Assembly: GCF_009749405.1 (NCBI RefSeq)
Contig: NZ_WBIQ01000010.1
Span: 248,001 to 312,000, forward strand
Reading direction: 5' to 3'
Length of the DNA stretch: 64,000 bases
DNA from: Agromyces lapidis
Lineage (GTDB): Bacteria > Actinomycetota > Actinomycetes > Actinomycetales > Microbacteriaceae
Notes under the pieces: model-generated
Told to the model about the DNA's origin: nothing
The model's database searches: none
Seen by the model: only the letters and a program-made list of their open reading frames with translations
Position numbers and translations under genes: made by a program
Shown here: piece after piece, positions 15,511 to 24,218 of the stretch
How positions within the stretch are numbered: position 1 is the first letter of the stretch
Layout: each line of letters opens with the position of its first letter

Positions 15511-16503
15511 ATGCCCAGACGCCGTTCGGCGCTGACCGCCACCGCCGGTCTCCTCACGATCGCCGCCCTCGGACTCGCCGGCTGCGCGAGCACCGCCGAG
15601 GCCGAACCCGAGGCCTCCGCCGCGAGCGGCACCGTCACGATCGTCGACAACCACGGCGAGGTCGAGGTACCGGTGAACCCCGAGCGGGTCGTCGCACTCG
15701 ACAACCACGTCTTCGAGACGCTCGCAGCCTGGGACATCCCGCTCGCAGCGGCACCGAAGCAGATCATGGGCACCGACATCTGGCCCGAGTACACCGGCGA
15801 CGAGGCGGTGCTCGACGTGGGCGCCCACTTCGAGCCGAACCTCGAGTCGATCGTCGCCGCGCAGCCCGAACTCATCATCGGCGGCTACCGCTTCGCCGAG
15901 TCGTACGACCAGATCGTGAAGCAGAACCCCGACGCCGCCGTCATCGAGATCGCCCCGCGCGAGGGCGAGGACCCGAACGCCGAGCTCACCCGCGAGATCG
16001 AGATCCTCGGCCAGATCTTCGACCGCGAGGACGAGGCGGCCGAGCTCATCGCCGCCTTCGACGACGCGACCGCCGCAGCCGCAGACGCCTACGACGGCAC
16101 CTCGACCGTCGCGACCCTGCTGACGTCGGGCGGCGAGATCTCGTATATCGCCCCCGTGACCGGCCGCAGCCTCGGCGCGCTCTACCCGACCGCGGGCCTC
16201 ACCCCCGCGATCGAGCAGGCCGCCGAAGACACCTCGCACGGCGACGACATCAGCGTCGAGGCGATCGCCGCGGCGAACCCCGACTGGATCATCGTGATGG
16301 ACCGCGAGGGCGCCATGACCGACGCCGAGGGCTACGTGCCCGCGAAGGAACTCATCGAGGGCTCCGAAGCGCTCGCGAAGGTCACCGCGGTGGCGAAGGG
16401 GCAGGTCGTCTACGTCGACCCCGCCTTCTACCTCACCGAGGACCTGCAGTCCTACACGGCCCTCTACGAGCAGCTCGCGAAGGCCTTCGCCGACGCCGCG
16501 TAG
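15511..16503 (+). CDS. Siderophore-iron ABC transporter binding lipoprotein
   Basis: A 330-residue FecB/FepB-type substrate-binding protein. The signal peptide PRRRSALTATAGLLTIAALG ends in the lipobox LAGC, so the mature protein would be anchored by its lipidated cysteine. The helical-backbone fold follows, with VDNHGEVEVPVNPERVVALDNHVFE and the C-terminal KGQVVYVDPAFYL. It delivers Fe(III)-siderophore to the two permeases immediately downstream. The ATG at 15511 is chosen because it begins a proper signal peptide; in-frame starts further upstream would pass through the iron box. Confidence 0.92.
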   Translation: MPRRRSALTATAGLLTIAALGLAGCASTAEAEPEASAASGTVTIVDNHGEVEVPVNPERVVALDNHVFETLAAWDIPLAAAPKQIMGTDIWPEYTGDEAVLDVGAHFEPNLESIVAAQPELIIGGYRFAESYDQIVKQNPDAAVIEIAPREGEDPNAELTREIEILGQIFDREDEAAELIAAFDDATAAAADAYDGTSTVATLLTSGGEISYIAPVTGRSLGALYPTAGLTPAIEQAAEDTSHGDDISVEAIAAANPDWIIVMDREGAMTDAEGYVPAKELIEGSEALAKVTAVAKGQVVYVDPAFYLTEDLQSYTALYEQLAKAFADAA

Positions 16504-16510
16504 TCCTCAC

Positions 16511-17521
16511 GTGCCGCAGCAGTCCGTGGCATCCGCCACCAGGCCCGAGGCGCGCACCCGACCGGGTGCGCGCCTCGGGCGCGCGCGCCGCGCCGCGCTC
16601 CCCCTGGCGATCCTCGCCACGCTCGGCCTCCTCACGCTCTCGCTCTTCGTCGGCGTCTACGACGTCGTCGGCGCCGAGGACGGCGCCGAGATGTTCGCCA
16701 TCACCCGCGTGCCGCGCACGATCGCCCTGATGCTCGCGGGCTGCGCGATCGCCGTCAGCGGCCTGGTCATGCAGATGCTCACGCAGAACCGCTTCGTCGA
16801 CGCCACGACCGCGGGCACCACCGAATGGGCCGCGCTCGGCCTGCTGCTCACCGTGCTGCTCGTGCCGGGTGCCGGCCTCGAGGCGCAGATGATCGCCGCG
16901 AGCCTCGCCGCCTTCATCGGCACGCTCGCCTTCCTCGCGATCCTCCGCCGCGTCGCGATCCGCACGACCCTCGTGGTGCCGCTCATCGGCATCATGCTCG
17001 GTGCGGTCGTGAGCGCGTTCACCACCTACCTCGCGGCCTCGACCAACTCGCTGCAGATGCTCGGCACCTGGTTCATGGGCAGCTTCACGAGCGTCGTGCG
17101 CGGACGCTACGAGGTGCTCTGGGCCGTCGCCCTCGTCACGTTCCTGATCTTCCTCGTCGCCGACCGCCTCACCGTCGCGGGCCTCGGCAGAGACGTCGCC
17201 ACGACCGTCGGCGTGCGCTACGAGGCCGTGCTCGTCGTCGGCACCTCGCTCGTCGCGATCGCGACGGGCGTCACGACCGTCGTCGTCGGGTTCCTGCCCT
17301 TCCTCGGGCTCGTCGTGCCGAATATCGTGTCGATGATCCGCGGCGACGATCTTCGCGGCAACCTGCCGTGGGTGTGCGTGGGCGGCGTCGCCCTCGTCAC
17401 CGTGTGCGACCTCATCGGCCGCACGATCCGCATGCCGTTCGAGATCCCCGTGTCGATGGTGCTCGGCATCGTCGGCAGCGCGGTGTTCATCGCCCTCCTC
17501 CTGCGGAGGCCGCGTGGCTGA
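16511..17521 (+). CDS. Iron-siderophore permease, FecCD family (1)
   Basis: A 336-residue BtuC/FecD-type integral membrane protein with about nine hydrophobic segments. The family segments PRTIALMLAGCAIAVSGLVMQ and VGFLPFLGLVVPNIVSMI (the helix contacting the ATPase) are clear. The GTG at 16511 follows the binding-protein stop by seven bases. It pairs with the second permease to form the channel. Confidence 0.93.
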   Translation: MPQQSVASATRPEARTRPGARLGRARRAALPLAILATLGLLTLSLFVGVYDVVGAEDGAEMFAITRVPRTIALMLAGCAIAVSGLVMQMLTQNRFVDATTAGTTEWAALGLLLTVLLVPGAGLEAQMIAASLAAFIGTLAFLAILRRVAIRTTLVVPLIGIMLGAVVSAFTTYLAASTNSLQMLGTWFMGSFTSVVRGRYEVLWAVALVTFLIFLVADRLTVAGLGRDVATTVGVRYEAVLVVGTSLVAIATGVTTVVVGFLPFLGLVVPNIVSMIRGDDLRGNLPWVCVGGVALVTVCDLIGRTIRMPFEIPVSMVLGIVGSAVFIALLLRRPRG

Positions 17522-18521
17522 GGTCATGATCCGGATGCCCCGTGCGGCGGCCCGCACGCAGCATCCGCGCCCGCTCGGGGCGATCATCGCGGGCGCGGCG
17601 GCGCTCGTGTTCGTCGTCGGCATCCTCGTGTGGGACAACCCCGTGCCCTACGGGCAGCCGGGCTTCTGGATCATCGTCGAGTCCCGCTCGGTCGCCGTCG
17701 CGACCATCGCGCTCGTGGCCGTCTGCCAGGCGTTGGCGACCGTCCTGTTCCACACGGCGACGGGCAACCGCATCCTGACCCCGTCGATCCTCGGCTTCGA
17801 TGCGCTCTACACGCTCATGCAGACCGCGCTCGTGTTCGTGTTCGGCATGGCCGCGACGCAGGTCGAAGGGCCGGCGAAGATTCTCGTGCAGAGCCTCGCG
17901 ATGATGCTCTTCGCGACCCTGCTCTACGGCTGGCTGTTCTCGGGGAGGCGCCAGAACCTCCACGTGCTGCTCCTCGTCGGCGTCGTGCTCGGCGTCGGCT
18001 TCGGCTCGGTGTCGACGTTCCTGCAGCGCCTGCTCACGCCGAGCGAGTTCGACGTGCTCGCCTCGCGGCTGCACGGCTCGATCGGCAACGCGAACCCCGA
18101 GGTGCTGCCGTGGGCCGAGCTCGTCGTCGCGGCGATCGCGGTCGTCGTGTGGCGCCGGCGGCGGGTGCTCGACGTGCTCGCGCTGGGGCGCGACACCGCG
18201 GTGAACCTCGGCGTCGCGTACCGCCGCGAGGTCGTCGGCCTCCTCGTCGTCGTCGCCGCGCTCATCGCGATCTCGACCACGATGATCGGGCCGATGACCT
18301 TCTTCGGCTTCCTCGTGGCGACGCTGACCTACCAGTTCGTGCGCTCCGACCGCCACGGCGTGGTGCTGCCCCTCGCCGTGCTCATCGGGCTCGCCTCGCT
18401 CACGGGTGCCTACTTCGTGCTGCAGCACGTGTTCTACACCGCCGGGCTCGTGACGGTCGTCATCGAGTTCGTCGGCGGACTCGCCTTCCTCATCGTCATC
18501 CTGCGAAAGGGGCTCAGATGA
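17514..18521 (+). CDS. Iron-siderophore permease, FecCD family (2)
   Basis: A 335-residue paralogue of the preceding permease, with the FecCD region ALATVLFHTATGNRILTPSILG and GPMTFFGFLVATLTYQFV. GCGGAGG lies four bases before the GTG at 17514, so the start overlaps the previous gene by eight bases. The last TM helix and KGLR end run into the ATPase gene with a four-base overlap. Confidence 0.93.
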   Translation: MAEVMIRMPRAAARTQHPRPLGAIIAGAAALVFVVGILVWDNPVPYGQPGFWIIVESRSVAVATIALVAVCQALATVLFHTATGNRILTPSILGFDALYTLMQTALVFVFGMAATQVEGPAKILVQSLAMMLFATLLYGWLFSGRRQNLHVLLLVGVVLGVGFGSVSTFLQRLLTPSEFDVLASRLHGSIGNANPEVLPWAELVVAAIAVVVWRRRRVLDVLALGRDTAVNLGVAYRREVVGLLVVVAALIAISTTMIGPMTFFGFLVATLTYQFVRSDRHGVVLPLAVLIGLASLTGAYFVLQHVFYTAGLVTVVIEFVGGLAFLIVILRKGLR

Positions 18522-19360
18522 GCACCACCCCCGTGATCACCCTCGACGGCGTCGCCAAGGGCTACGGCAGCACGCGCGCCCTCGGGCCGGTCGACCTCGA
18601 GATCGCCCGCGGCGGCGTCACCGCGCTCGTCGGACCGAACGGCGCGGGCAAGTCGACGATGCTCACGATCATCGGCCGGCTGCTCGGCGCCGACGCGGGC
18701 GCCGTGCGGGTCGGCGGCCTCGACGTCGCGACGGCGAAGCCGCGCGAGCTCGCGAAGGTCGTGTCGATCCTCAAGCAGGAGAACCACTTCGTCGCCCGCC
18801 TCACCGTGCGCCAGCTCGTCGCGTTCGGCCGCTTCCCCCACTCGCAGGGGCGGCTCGCGGCATCCGATCACGAGGCGATCGACGAGGCGATCGCCTTCCT
18901 CGATCTCGCGCACCTCGAGCACCGCTTCCTCGACGAGCTCTCGGGCGGGCAGCGCCAGCGCGCCTTCGTCGCGATGGTGCTCGCGCAGGACACCGAGGTC
19001 GTGCTGCTCGACGAGCCGCTCGCGAACCTCGACATGCGGCACGCCGCACGCATGATGCAGCAGTTGCGCGACGCGGCCGACGTGCTCGGCAAGACGATCG
19101 TGCTCGTCGTGCACGACGTGAACTTCGCCTCGGTCTACGCCGACCGCATCATCGCCCTCGCCGACGGCGGGATCGTCGCCTCGGGCGCGCCCGACGAGAT
19201 CATGCGCGGCGAGGTGCTGTCGCGTGTGTTCGACACCCCGGTCGACGTCGTCGAACACGCGGGGCAGCGCCTCGCGGTGTACTACCGGCCCGAGCCGGTA
19301 CCCGACCCGACCCGATCCGACCCGACCAGATCCGACCCGACCAGAAGTGAGACCCGATGA
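18518..19360 (+). CDS. Iron-siderophore ABC transporter ATPase (FecE type)
   Basis: A 280-residue ABC ATPase with Walker A GPNGAGKST, signature LSGGQRQRAF, Walker B VVLLDEPLANLDM and switch histidine in LVVHDVNF. It powers the FecCD permease pair. The C-terminus is unusual: three copies of the pentapeptide DPTRS, encoded by a 15-bp tandem duplication (19304-19348), form a charged tail not usual in FecE. Overlaps both neighbours by ATGA. Confidence 0.93.
   Translation: MSTTPVITLDGVAKGYGSTRALGPVDLEIARGGVTALVGPNGAGKSTMLTIIGRLLGADAGAVRVGGLDVATAKPRELAKVVSILKQENHFVARLTVRQLVAFGRFPHSQGRLAASDHEAIDEAIAFLDLAHLEHRFLDELSGGQRQRAFVAMVLAQDTEVVLLDEPLANLDMRHAARMMQQLRDAADVLGKTIVLVVHDVNFASVYADRIIALADGGIVASGAPDEIMRGEVLSRVFDTPVDVVEHAGQRLAVYYRPEPVPDPTRSDPTRSDPTRSETR
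19304..19348 (+). repeat. 15-bp tandem repeat, three copies, in-frame
   Basis: Units at 19304-19318, 19319-19333 and 19334-19348 share GACCCGACC and encode repeated Asp-Pro-Thr-Arg-Ser at the end of the ATPase. It is a recent slippage product by its low divergence. Confidence 0.85.
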
Positions 19361-20136
19361 CCGCCTTCACCCTCGCCCGCCGCTCGAACGAGCTCGTCTT
19401 CCGCCCCGCACGGCTCGCCTCGCGCCGCTTCCTCACCGCCGACTACGTGCGCGTGCGGCTCGAGGGCGAGGCGCTCATCGGCTTCGACTCGCCCGGCGCC
19501 GACGACCACATCCGCGTGTTCTTCCCCTCCGCAGGCACCGACGGCGCCGCGCTCTCCGTCGACGAGCTGCGCGCGGCACCGAGCCGCGAGTACACGCCGC
19601 TCGCCTGGGATGCCTCGGCGGGCACTCTCGATCTCGAGTTCCTCGTGCACGGCGACGAGGGCATCGCCGGGCGCTGGGCGGCGGACGCCGCGATCGGCGC
19701 CTCCGTGGGGGTCGGCGGCCCGCGCGGGTCGCTCGTCATCGAGGGCGAACCCGAGGGGTGGCGGCTCGCGGGCGACGAGACGGCCCTGCCGGCGATGCGC
19801 CGTCTGGCCGGGCGGATGCCTCGCGACGCGCGCGGGCTCGTCGTGATCGAGGCGAACGGGGCGGCAGCGGACTACGGGCTCGAGGCACCCGAGGGCGTGC
19901 GGGTCGAATGGCTCGCTCGGGGCGCGGGCTCGCCCTCGGCGGCGCTCATCGCGCGGCTCGACGCACTCACCGCCGACGATCGCCCCGAGGGCGACGTCTT
20001 CGCGTTCGTCGCCGCCGAGCAGGCCGTCGTGAAGCCCTGCCGGGCACTCCTCGAGCGCTGGGGGCTCGGCGCCGAGCGCGCGATCGTCAAGGGGTACTGG
20101 CGTCGCGGCGACGCCGAGTACCACGCGCCGCACTGA
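19357..20136 (+). CDS. Siderophore-interacting protein (ferric-siderophore reductase)
   Basis: A 259-residue SIP-family flavoprotein that reduces imported Fe(III)-siderophore. The FAD-binding beta barrel contains SREYTPLAWD (the R-x-Y-T motif) and LDLEFLVHGDEGIAGRWA. The C-terminal NAD(P)H domain has LVVIEANGAAADYG and ends in VKGYWRRGDAEYH, typical of SIPs. The ATG overlaps the ATPase stop (ATGA). Last gene of the iron operon. Confidence 0.92.
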   Translation: MTAFTLARRSNELVFRPARLASRRFLTADYVRVRLEGEALIGFDSPGADDHIRVFFPSAGTDGAALSVDELRAAPSREYTPLAWDASAGTLDLEFLVHGDEGIAGRWAADAAIGASVGVGGPRGSLVIEGEPEGWRLAGDETALPAMRRLAGRMPRDARGLVVIEANGAAADYGLEAPEGVRVEWLARGAGSPSAALIARLDALTADDRPEGDVFAFVAAEQAVVKPCRALLERWGLGAERAIVKGYWRRGDAEYHAPH

Positions 20137-20150
20137 CCCGGTTCCTCGCG

Positions 20151-20165
20151 GGGCCGAGTCGGCCC
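20151..20165 (+). terminator. GC hairpin ending the iron operon
   Basis: GGGCCG, loop AGT and CGGCCC form a 6-bp stem 15 bases after the SIP stop. There is no T-run, as is usual for actinobacterial terminators. Confidence 0.45.
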
Positions 20166-20223
20166 GGCGGCAGCACGATGGCCCGGAAGCGCTCGAGGAA
20201 ATCGGACCTGACCCCCGCTTCGG

Positions 20224-20241
20224 CGGTCGGATCGCCGACCG
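20224..20241. promoter_or_regulatory. Palindrome upstream of the PEP mutase-family gene
   Basis: CGGTCGG, loop ATCG and CCGACCG form a perfect 7-bp inverted repeat spanning the expected -35 region (the -10 is at 20258). It is either an operator or a second terminator hairpin. Confidence 0.35.
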
Positions 20242-20257
20242 GCCGCTCCCGCGGCCG

Positions 20258-20263
20258 TATCGT
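20258..20263 (+). promoter_or_regulatory. -10 box, leaderless promoter
   Basis: TATCGT six bases before the ATG at 20270. The intervening GAGGTC could alternatively act as a weak ribosome site. Confidence 0.45.
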
Positions 20264-20269
20264 GAGGTC

Positions 20270-21040
20270 ATGACCATCGCCGAGAACGCCGCCGAACTCC
20301 GCCGCCTGCACACCGCCCCCGAGCTCCTCCAGGTGGTGAACGTGTGGGACGTCGTGAGCGCCCGCACCGTCGCCGCACTGCCCGAGACCCGCGCCCTCGC
20401 AACGGCCGGCCACTCGATCGCCGCGTCGTTCGGCTACCCCGACGGCGAGATCCCGGTCGACCTCATGCTCGACATGGCGGGTCGCATCGCGCGTGCGGTC
20501 GAGGTGCCCGTGAGCGCCGACCTCGACGACGGCTACGGCGACGCCGGCGAGACCGTGCGTCGTGCGATCGGCGAGGGCATCGTCGGGGCGAACATCGAAG
20601 ACCGTCTGAAGCCGCTCGCCGAATCGGTCGCGGTCGTCGACGCGGCCGTCGCGGCGGCCGGTGCCGAGGGCGTGCCGTTCGCACTCAACGCCCGCACCGA
20701 CGCGTGGCTGCGCGGCCACGCCCGCCCGCGCGAGGTGTGGCTCGCCGACACGATCGAGCGCGGTCGCGCGTTCCTCGACGCGGGTGCGACGAGCGTGTTC
20801 GTGCCGGGCGTGTTCGGCGAGGCCGAGATCGAAGAACTCGTCGCCGGCATCGGCGAGCAGAAGCTCGCCCTCATCGGGCTGCCGGGCGTGCCGGCGCCCG
20901 CTCGGCTCGAAGCCCTCGGGGTGGCCCGCCTCTCGTACGGCCCGACGACCCAGCGCATCGCGCTCGGCGCCCTGCAGGACCTGGCGGCCGACCTCTACGC
21001 GGGCGGCGTGCTGCCCGACGGCATCCGCCCGCTGAACTGA
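20270..21040 (+). CDS. Isocitrate lyase/PEP mutase family enzyme
   Basis: A 256-residue TIM barrel of the ICL/PEPM superfamily. VVNVWDVVSARTVAALPETRA (substrate loop), ADLDDGYGDAGETVRRAI (Mg-binding D-D-G-Y-G) and GANIEDRL are the conserved elements. It lacks the K-R-C-G-H catalytic cysteine motif of isocitrate/methylisocitrate lyases, so it belongs to the phosphonomutase/oxaloacetase-like side. The substrate is unknown, and no phosphonate genes are nearby. Start supported by the -10 box. Confidence 0.83.
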   Translation: MTIAENAAELRRLHTAPELLQVVNVWDVVSARTVAALPETRALATAGHSIAASFGYPDGEIPVDLMLDMAGRIARAVEVPVSADLDDGYGDAGETVRRAIGEGIVGANIEDRLKPLAESVAVVDAAVAAAGAEGVPFALNARTDAWLRGHARPREVWLADTIERGRAFLDAGATSVFVPGVFGEAEIEELVAGIGEQKLALIGLPGVPAPARLEALGVARLSYGPTTQRIALGALQDLAADLYAGGVLPDGIRPLN

Positions 21041-21123
21041 TGGCCCGCGGATTCCCCGCGCTGATCTGCGAATCCCCCACGAGACGGATGCCCCGCGGCC
21101 CCCGATCTCGCTAGGGTGAGCTT

Positions 21124-21145
21124 GTTCGCGGCCTCGGCCGCGAAC
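21124..21145. promoter_or_regulatory. 22-bp palindrome in the ABC exporter leader
   Basis: GTTCGCGGCC and its exact complement GGCCGCGAAC are separated by TC. A TAGGGT -10-like box at 21111-21116 places the palindrome in the first ~25 nt of the ABC-transporter transcript. It could be an operator for a dimeric regulator or a transcript hairpin. Confidence 0.45.
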
Positions 21146-21208
21146 ACGGGTCGTGCGGGGGCGCGGCCCACCTGCGGCTCACGACGGCCCCCGACGTGAG
21201 GAGCGCGC

Positions 21209-22213
21209 ATGGCCGACGGCATCCCCATCGAGATCACGGGGCTCAGCAAGCACTTCGGCGCGGTCACCGCCGTCGACGACCTCAGCTTCACGGTCGAACC
21301 GGGGCGGGTCACCGGGTTCCTCGGGCCGAACGGCGCGGGCAAGACGACGACCCTGCGGGTGCTGCTCGGGCTCGTGCGCGCGTCGAGCGGCACGGCGACC
21401 TTCGGCGGCACCCCGTACCATGCGCTGCCGCGCCCGCTCGAGACGGTCGGCGCGGCGCTCGACGCGAACTTCCACCCCGGGCGCACCGCGCGCAACCACC
21501 TGCGGGTGTACGCCACCGCGGCCGGCCTCCCGTCGGCGCGCGTGCCGGTCGTGCTCGAGCAGGTCGGCCTCGCCGAGTTCGCCGAGCGCCGGGTCGGCGG
21601 GTACTCGCTCGGCATGCGCCAGCGCCTCGCCCTCGCGTACACGCTGCTCGGCGACCCCGGCGTCTTCGTGCTCGACGAGCCGATCAACGGCCTCGACCCC
21701 GAGGGCATCCGCTGGATCCGCGTGTTCCTGCAGACCCTCGCCCGCGAGGGCCGCACGGTGCTGGTCTCCTCGCACCTGCTCAGCGAGGTGCAGCAGTCGG
21801 TCGACGAGGTCGTCATCATCTCGCGGGGCCGCCTCGTGAAGCGCGGCACGCTCGCGAGCCTCGAGCTCGACTCGGCCCCGCGCACGATCGTCGACTCGCC
21901 CGACCGGACGGCCCTCGCGACGGCCCTCGACTCGGCCGGCCTCGAGTACGACGCGGGCCGCAGCGGCTTCATCGTCGACGAGCCCGACCCCGGGCGGGTG
22001 GGCCATGCCGCGTTCGTCGGCGGCGTCGAGCTGAGCGCGCTGCACCGCCTGAAGTCCGGCCTCGAGGAGTCGTTCCTCTCGCTCGTGGGCGAGGCGCCCG
22101 ACGAATCACCGGGCGATGCTTCGAATGGGTCACCGGGCGACGACCCTGCCGAGGCGCCGGCCGCCGCGCCACCCGTCGACGAGGCTCCGGCGGGCGAGGA
22201 GGACGCGCGATGA
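21209..22213 (+). CDS. ABC-2 exporter ATPase
   Basis: A 334-residue ABC ATPase with Walker A GPNGAGKTT, a signature region GGYSLGMRQRLALA, Walker B VFVLDEPINGLDPEG and switch histidine in LVSSHLLSEV. The ~100 residues after the core form an accessory domain, followed by an acidic Ala/Pro-rich tail (DESPGDASNGSPGDD). The length and pairing with a downstream ABC-2 permease indicate a drug, antibiotic or lipid exporter; the substrate is unknown. GAGGAG lies five bases before the ATG. Confidence 0.9.
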   Translation: MADGIPIEITGLSKHFGAVTAVDDLSFTVEPGRVTGFLGPNGAGKTTTLRVLLGLVRASSGTATFGGTPYHALPRPLETVGAALDANFHPGRTARNHLRVYATAAGLPSARVPVVLEQVGLAEFAERRVGGYSLGMRQRLALAYTLLGDPGVFVLDEPINGLDPEGIRWIRVFLQTLAREGRTVLVSSHLLSEVQQSVDEVVIISRGRLVKRGTLASLELDSAPRTIVDSPDRTALATALDSAGLEYDAGRSGFIVDEPDPGRVGHAAFVGGVELSALHRLKSGLEESFLSLVGEAPDESPGDASNGSPGDDPAEAPAAAPPVDEAPAGEEDAR

Positions 22214-23037
22214 GCTTCTTCCGCGCACTCGGCGCCGAGTTCCAGAAACTCCTGACCACCCGCATGTGGTGGCTGCTCGCGATCCTGCTCGCCGCCTACG
22301 TCGCATTCATGGCCGGCGGCCTCGGCGCCCTCTTCAGCTGGCTCGGTGCGAACCCCGACGCCGCGGCCGAGTCGGGCAGCGCACCGCTGCCGGCCGACGT
22401 CGAGCTCGCGCCGCTGCTCTACAGCTTCGCCTCGAGCATCGGCTACGTGTTCCCGCTGCTCCTCGGCGCCCTCGCGGTGACGAGCGAGTTCCGGCACAAG
22501 ACCCTCACGCCCACTTTCCTCGCCGAACCGCATCGCACCGTGGTGCTGTCGGCGAAGCTCGTGTCGCAACTCGTCGCGGGCGCCGTGCTCGGCGCCATCG
22601 GCTACGCCGTGTCGGTCGGCTCGGCGGCGACGGCCCTCGCGGGATTCGGCCTCGAGACCGGCCTCGACTCGAGCGACACCTGGGCGCTCATCGGCCGGGG
22701 CATCCTCGCGATGGCGCTCTGGGGCGGCATCGGCGTCGGGCTCGGCGTGCTCGTGACGAACCAGGTCGCAGCCGTCGTTATCGTGATCGCGTTCACCCAG
22801 TTCCTCGAGCCGATCCTGCGGTTCGCGGCGTCGCTCAACGACGTCACCGCGACCGTCGGCCGCTACCTGCCCGGCGCCGCGAGCGACGCCCTCGTCGGGG
22901 CGTCCTTCTACACGGTCGCCGCGTTCGGCGGCACCGAGACGCTCGACTGGTGGCAGGGCGGACTCGTGCTGCTCGGGATCGCCCTCGTGACCACGGCGAT
23001 CGGCGCGGCGACGACCTGGCGGAGGGACGTCTCGTAG
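22210..23037 (+). CDS. ABC-2 type permease
   Basis: A 275-residue membrane protein with about six TM segments, beginning FFRALGAEFQKLLTTRMWWLL, an N-terminal motif common to ABC-2 permeases. It carries LLGALAVTSEFRHKTLTPTFL, typical of the group. It overlaps the ATPase gene by four bases (ATGA) and forms the membrane half of the exporter. Confidence 0.9.
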   Translation: MSFFRALGAEFQKLLTTRMWWLLAILLAAYVAFMAGGLGALFSWLGANPDAAAESGSAPLPADVELAPLLYSFASSIGYVFPLLLGALAVTSEFRHKTLTPTFLAEPHRTVVLSAKLVSQLVAGAVLGAIGYAVSVGSAATALAGFGLETGLDSSDTWALIGRGILAMALWGGIGVGLGVLVTNQVAAVVIVIAFTQFLEPILRFAASLNDVTATVGRYLPGAASDALVGASFYTVAAFGGTETLDWWQGGLVLLGIALVTTAIGAATTWRRDVS

Positions 23038-24210
23038 GTGGACGCCGCCGAGCTGCGGTCGCGTCGGCTGTTCGCGCAGGGCCTGCGCGGCGCGATTCCG
23101 GGCGGCGAGGATGCCACGGCGACGGCGCCGCCCGCGACGCCCGACGACGTCGTGGCACGGGCGCTCGCGGTGCAGGCGCAGGAGTACCTGCCCGCCCAGT
23201 GGGGACTCGCCCAGCGCCTGCCGCCGCCGGCGCGCCCCGATGCGGCCGCGGTCGCCGCCCGCATCGACGAGGGGGCGGTCCTCCGCACGCACGTGCTGCG
23301 CCCCACCTGGCACTTCATGGTGCCCGCCGACGCCCGGTGGCTGCTCGAGCTGTCGGCACCGCGGGTGCGGCAGCAGATGGCGGGCACGATCCGCAAGGCC
23401 GGATGGGACGGCGAAGCCGGCCGCCGCGCCGTCGACGTCGTCGCCCGCGAACTCGCGCACGGCCACCGCACCCGCGACGAGCTCGGGGCGGCGCTCGTGG
23501 ATTCCGGGCTCCCGAGAGCAGGCCTGACGTTCGTGCTGCTCGTCGCCGAGCTCGAACTCGTCGCGATCTCGGGTGCGAGCGTCGGCAGGCAGCGCAGCTA
23601 CGCGGCCTTCGACGAGCGGGTGCCGCCCGCGCCGCCCCGCCCCAGGGACGAGGCACTCTCCGAGCTCGTCGAACGGGCCCTGCTCACCCGAGGGCCGGCG
23701 ACGACCCGCGATCTCGCGACCTGGTCGGGATTCACCTTGCGCGACATCCGTGCGGCGCTCGTCGCGGCATCCGATCGCACCGACGGGCGGCTCGAACAGC
23801 TCGACGAGCCGGATACGCCCGAGCTCTGGCACGACGCGGCCGTCGCGGCGGCCTGGTCGGCTCGAACCGCCGAACGGACGGCGGTCGACGACGACCCCGC
23901 CCGCGTCGACCTGCTGCAGGGCTACGACGAGTACGTGATGGGCTACGCGATGCCCCGCGCCTACCTGCAGCCGCCGGGCATCGCCGCGCCGATCATCCCC
24001 GAGTTCCCACTGCACGCGATGCTCATCGGCGGCACCATGGTCGGGCGATGGGCCCCCGTCGTGCAGGGCGGGCGCGCGACGCTCAAGGTGGTGCCGTGGC
24101 GCGAGTTCTCACCGGCCGAACGCCGCTCGCTCGACGAGCGGCTCGCGGAGGTCGCCGAGTTCCTCGGTGTTCCCGCGGAGGTCGTCGCCGAGCCGGTCGT
24201 CCCGGTCTGA
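23038..24210 (+). CDS. Winged-helix protein, AlkZ/HTH_42 family
   Basis: A 390-residue protein of the HTH_42 family, which includes the DNA glycosylases AlkZ and YcaQ. The possible catalytic Q-x-Q is in LAVQAQEYLPAQWGLAQRL near residue 42. RTHVLRPTWHFMVPADARWLL and a C-terminal QGYDEYVMGY plus FPLHAMLIGGTMVGRWAPV are family segments. The likely activity is removal of alkylated or cross-linked bases, or antibiotic-linked DNA protection as for AlkZ. It starts at the base after the permease stop, so it may belong to the exporter operon, giving a possible export-plus-repair resistance unit. Confidence 0.8.
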   Translation: MDAAELRSRRLFAQGLRGAIPGGEDATATAPPATPDDVVARALAVQAQEYLPAQWGLAQRLPPPARPDAAAVAARIDEGAVLRTHVLRPTWHFMVPADARWLLELSAPRVRQQMAGTIRKAGWDGEAGRRAVDVVARELAHGHRTRDELGAALVDSGLPRAGLTFVLLVAELELVAISGASVGRQRSYAAFDERVPPAPPRPRDEALSELVERALLTRGPATTRDLATWSGFTLRDIRAALVAASDRTDGRLEQLDEPDTPELWHDAAVAAAWSARTAERTAVDDDPARVDLLQGYDEYVMGYAMPRAYLQPPGIAAPIIPEFPLHAMLIGGTMVGRWAPVVQGGRATLKVVPWREFSPAERRSLDERLAEVAEFLGVPAEVVAEPVVPV

Positions 24211-24218
24211 GGGCGACC

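Noticed and set aside
20270..21040. Second methylisocitrate lyase
   Set aside because: It shares the fold but lacks the K-R-C-G-H catalytic cysteine motif present in prpB.
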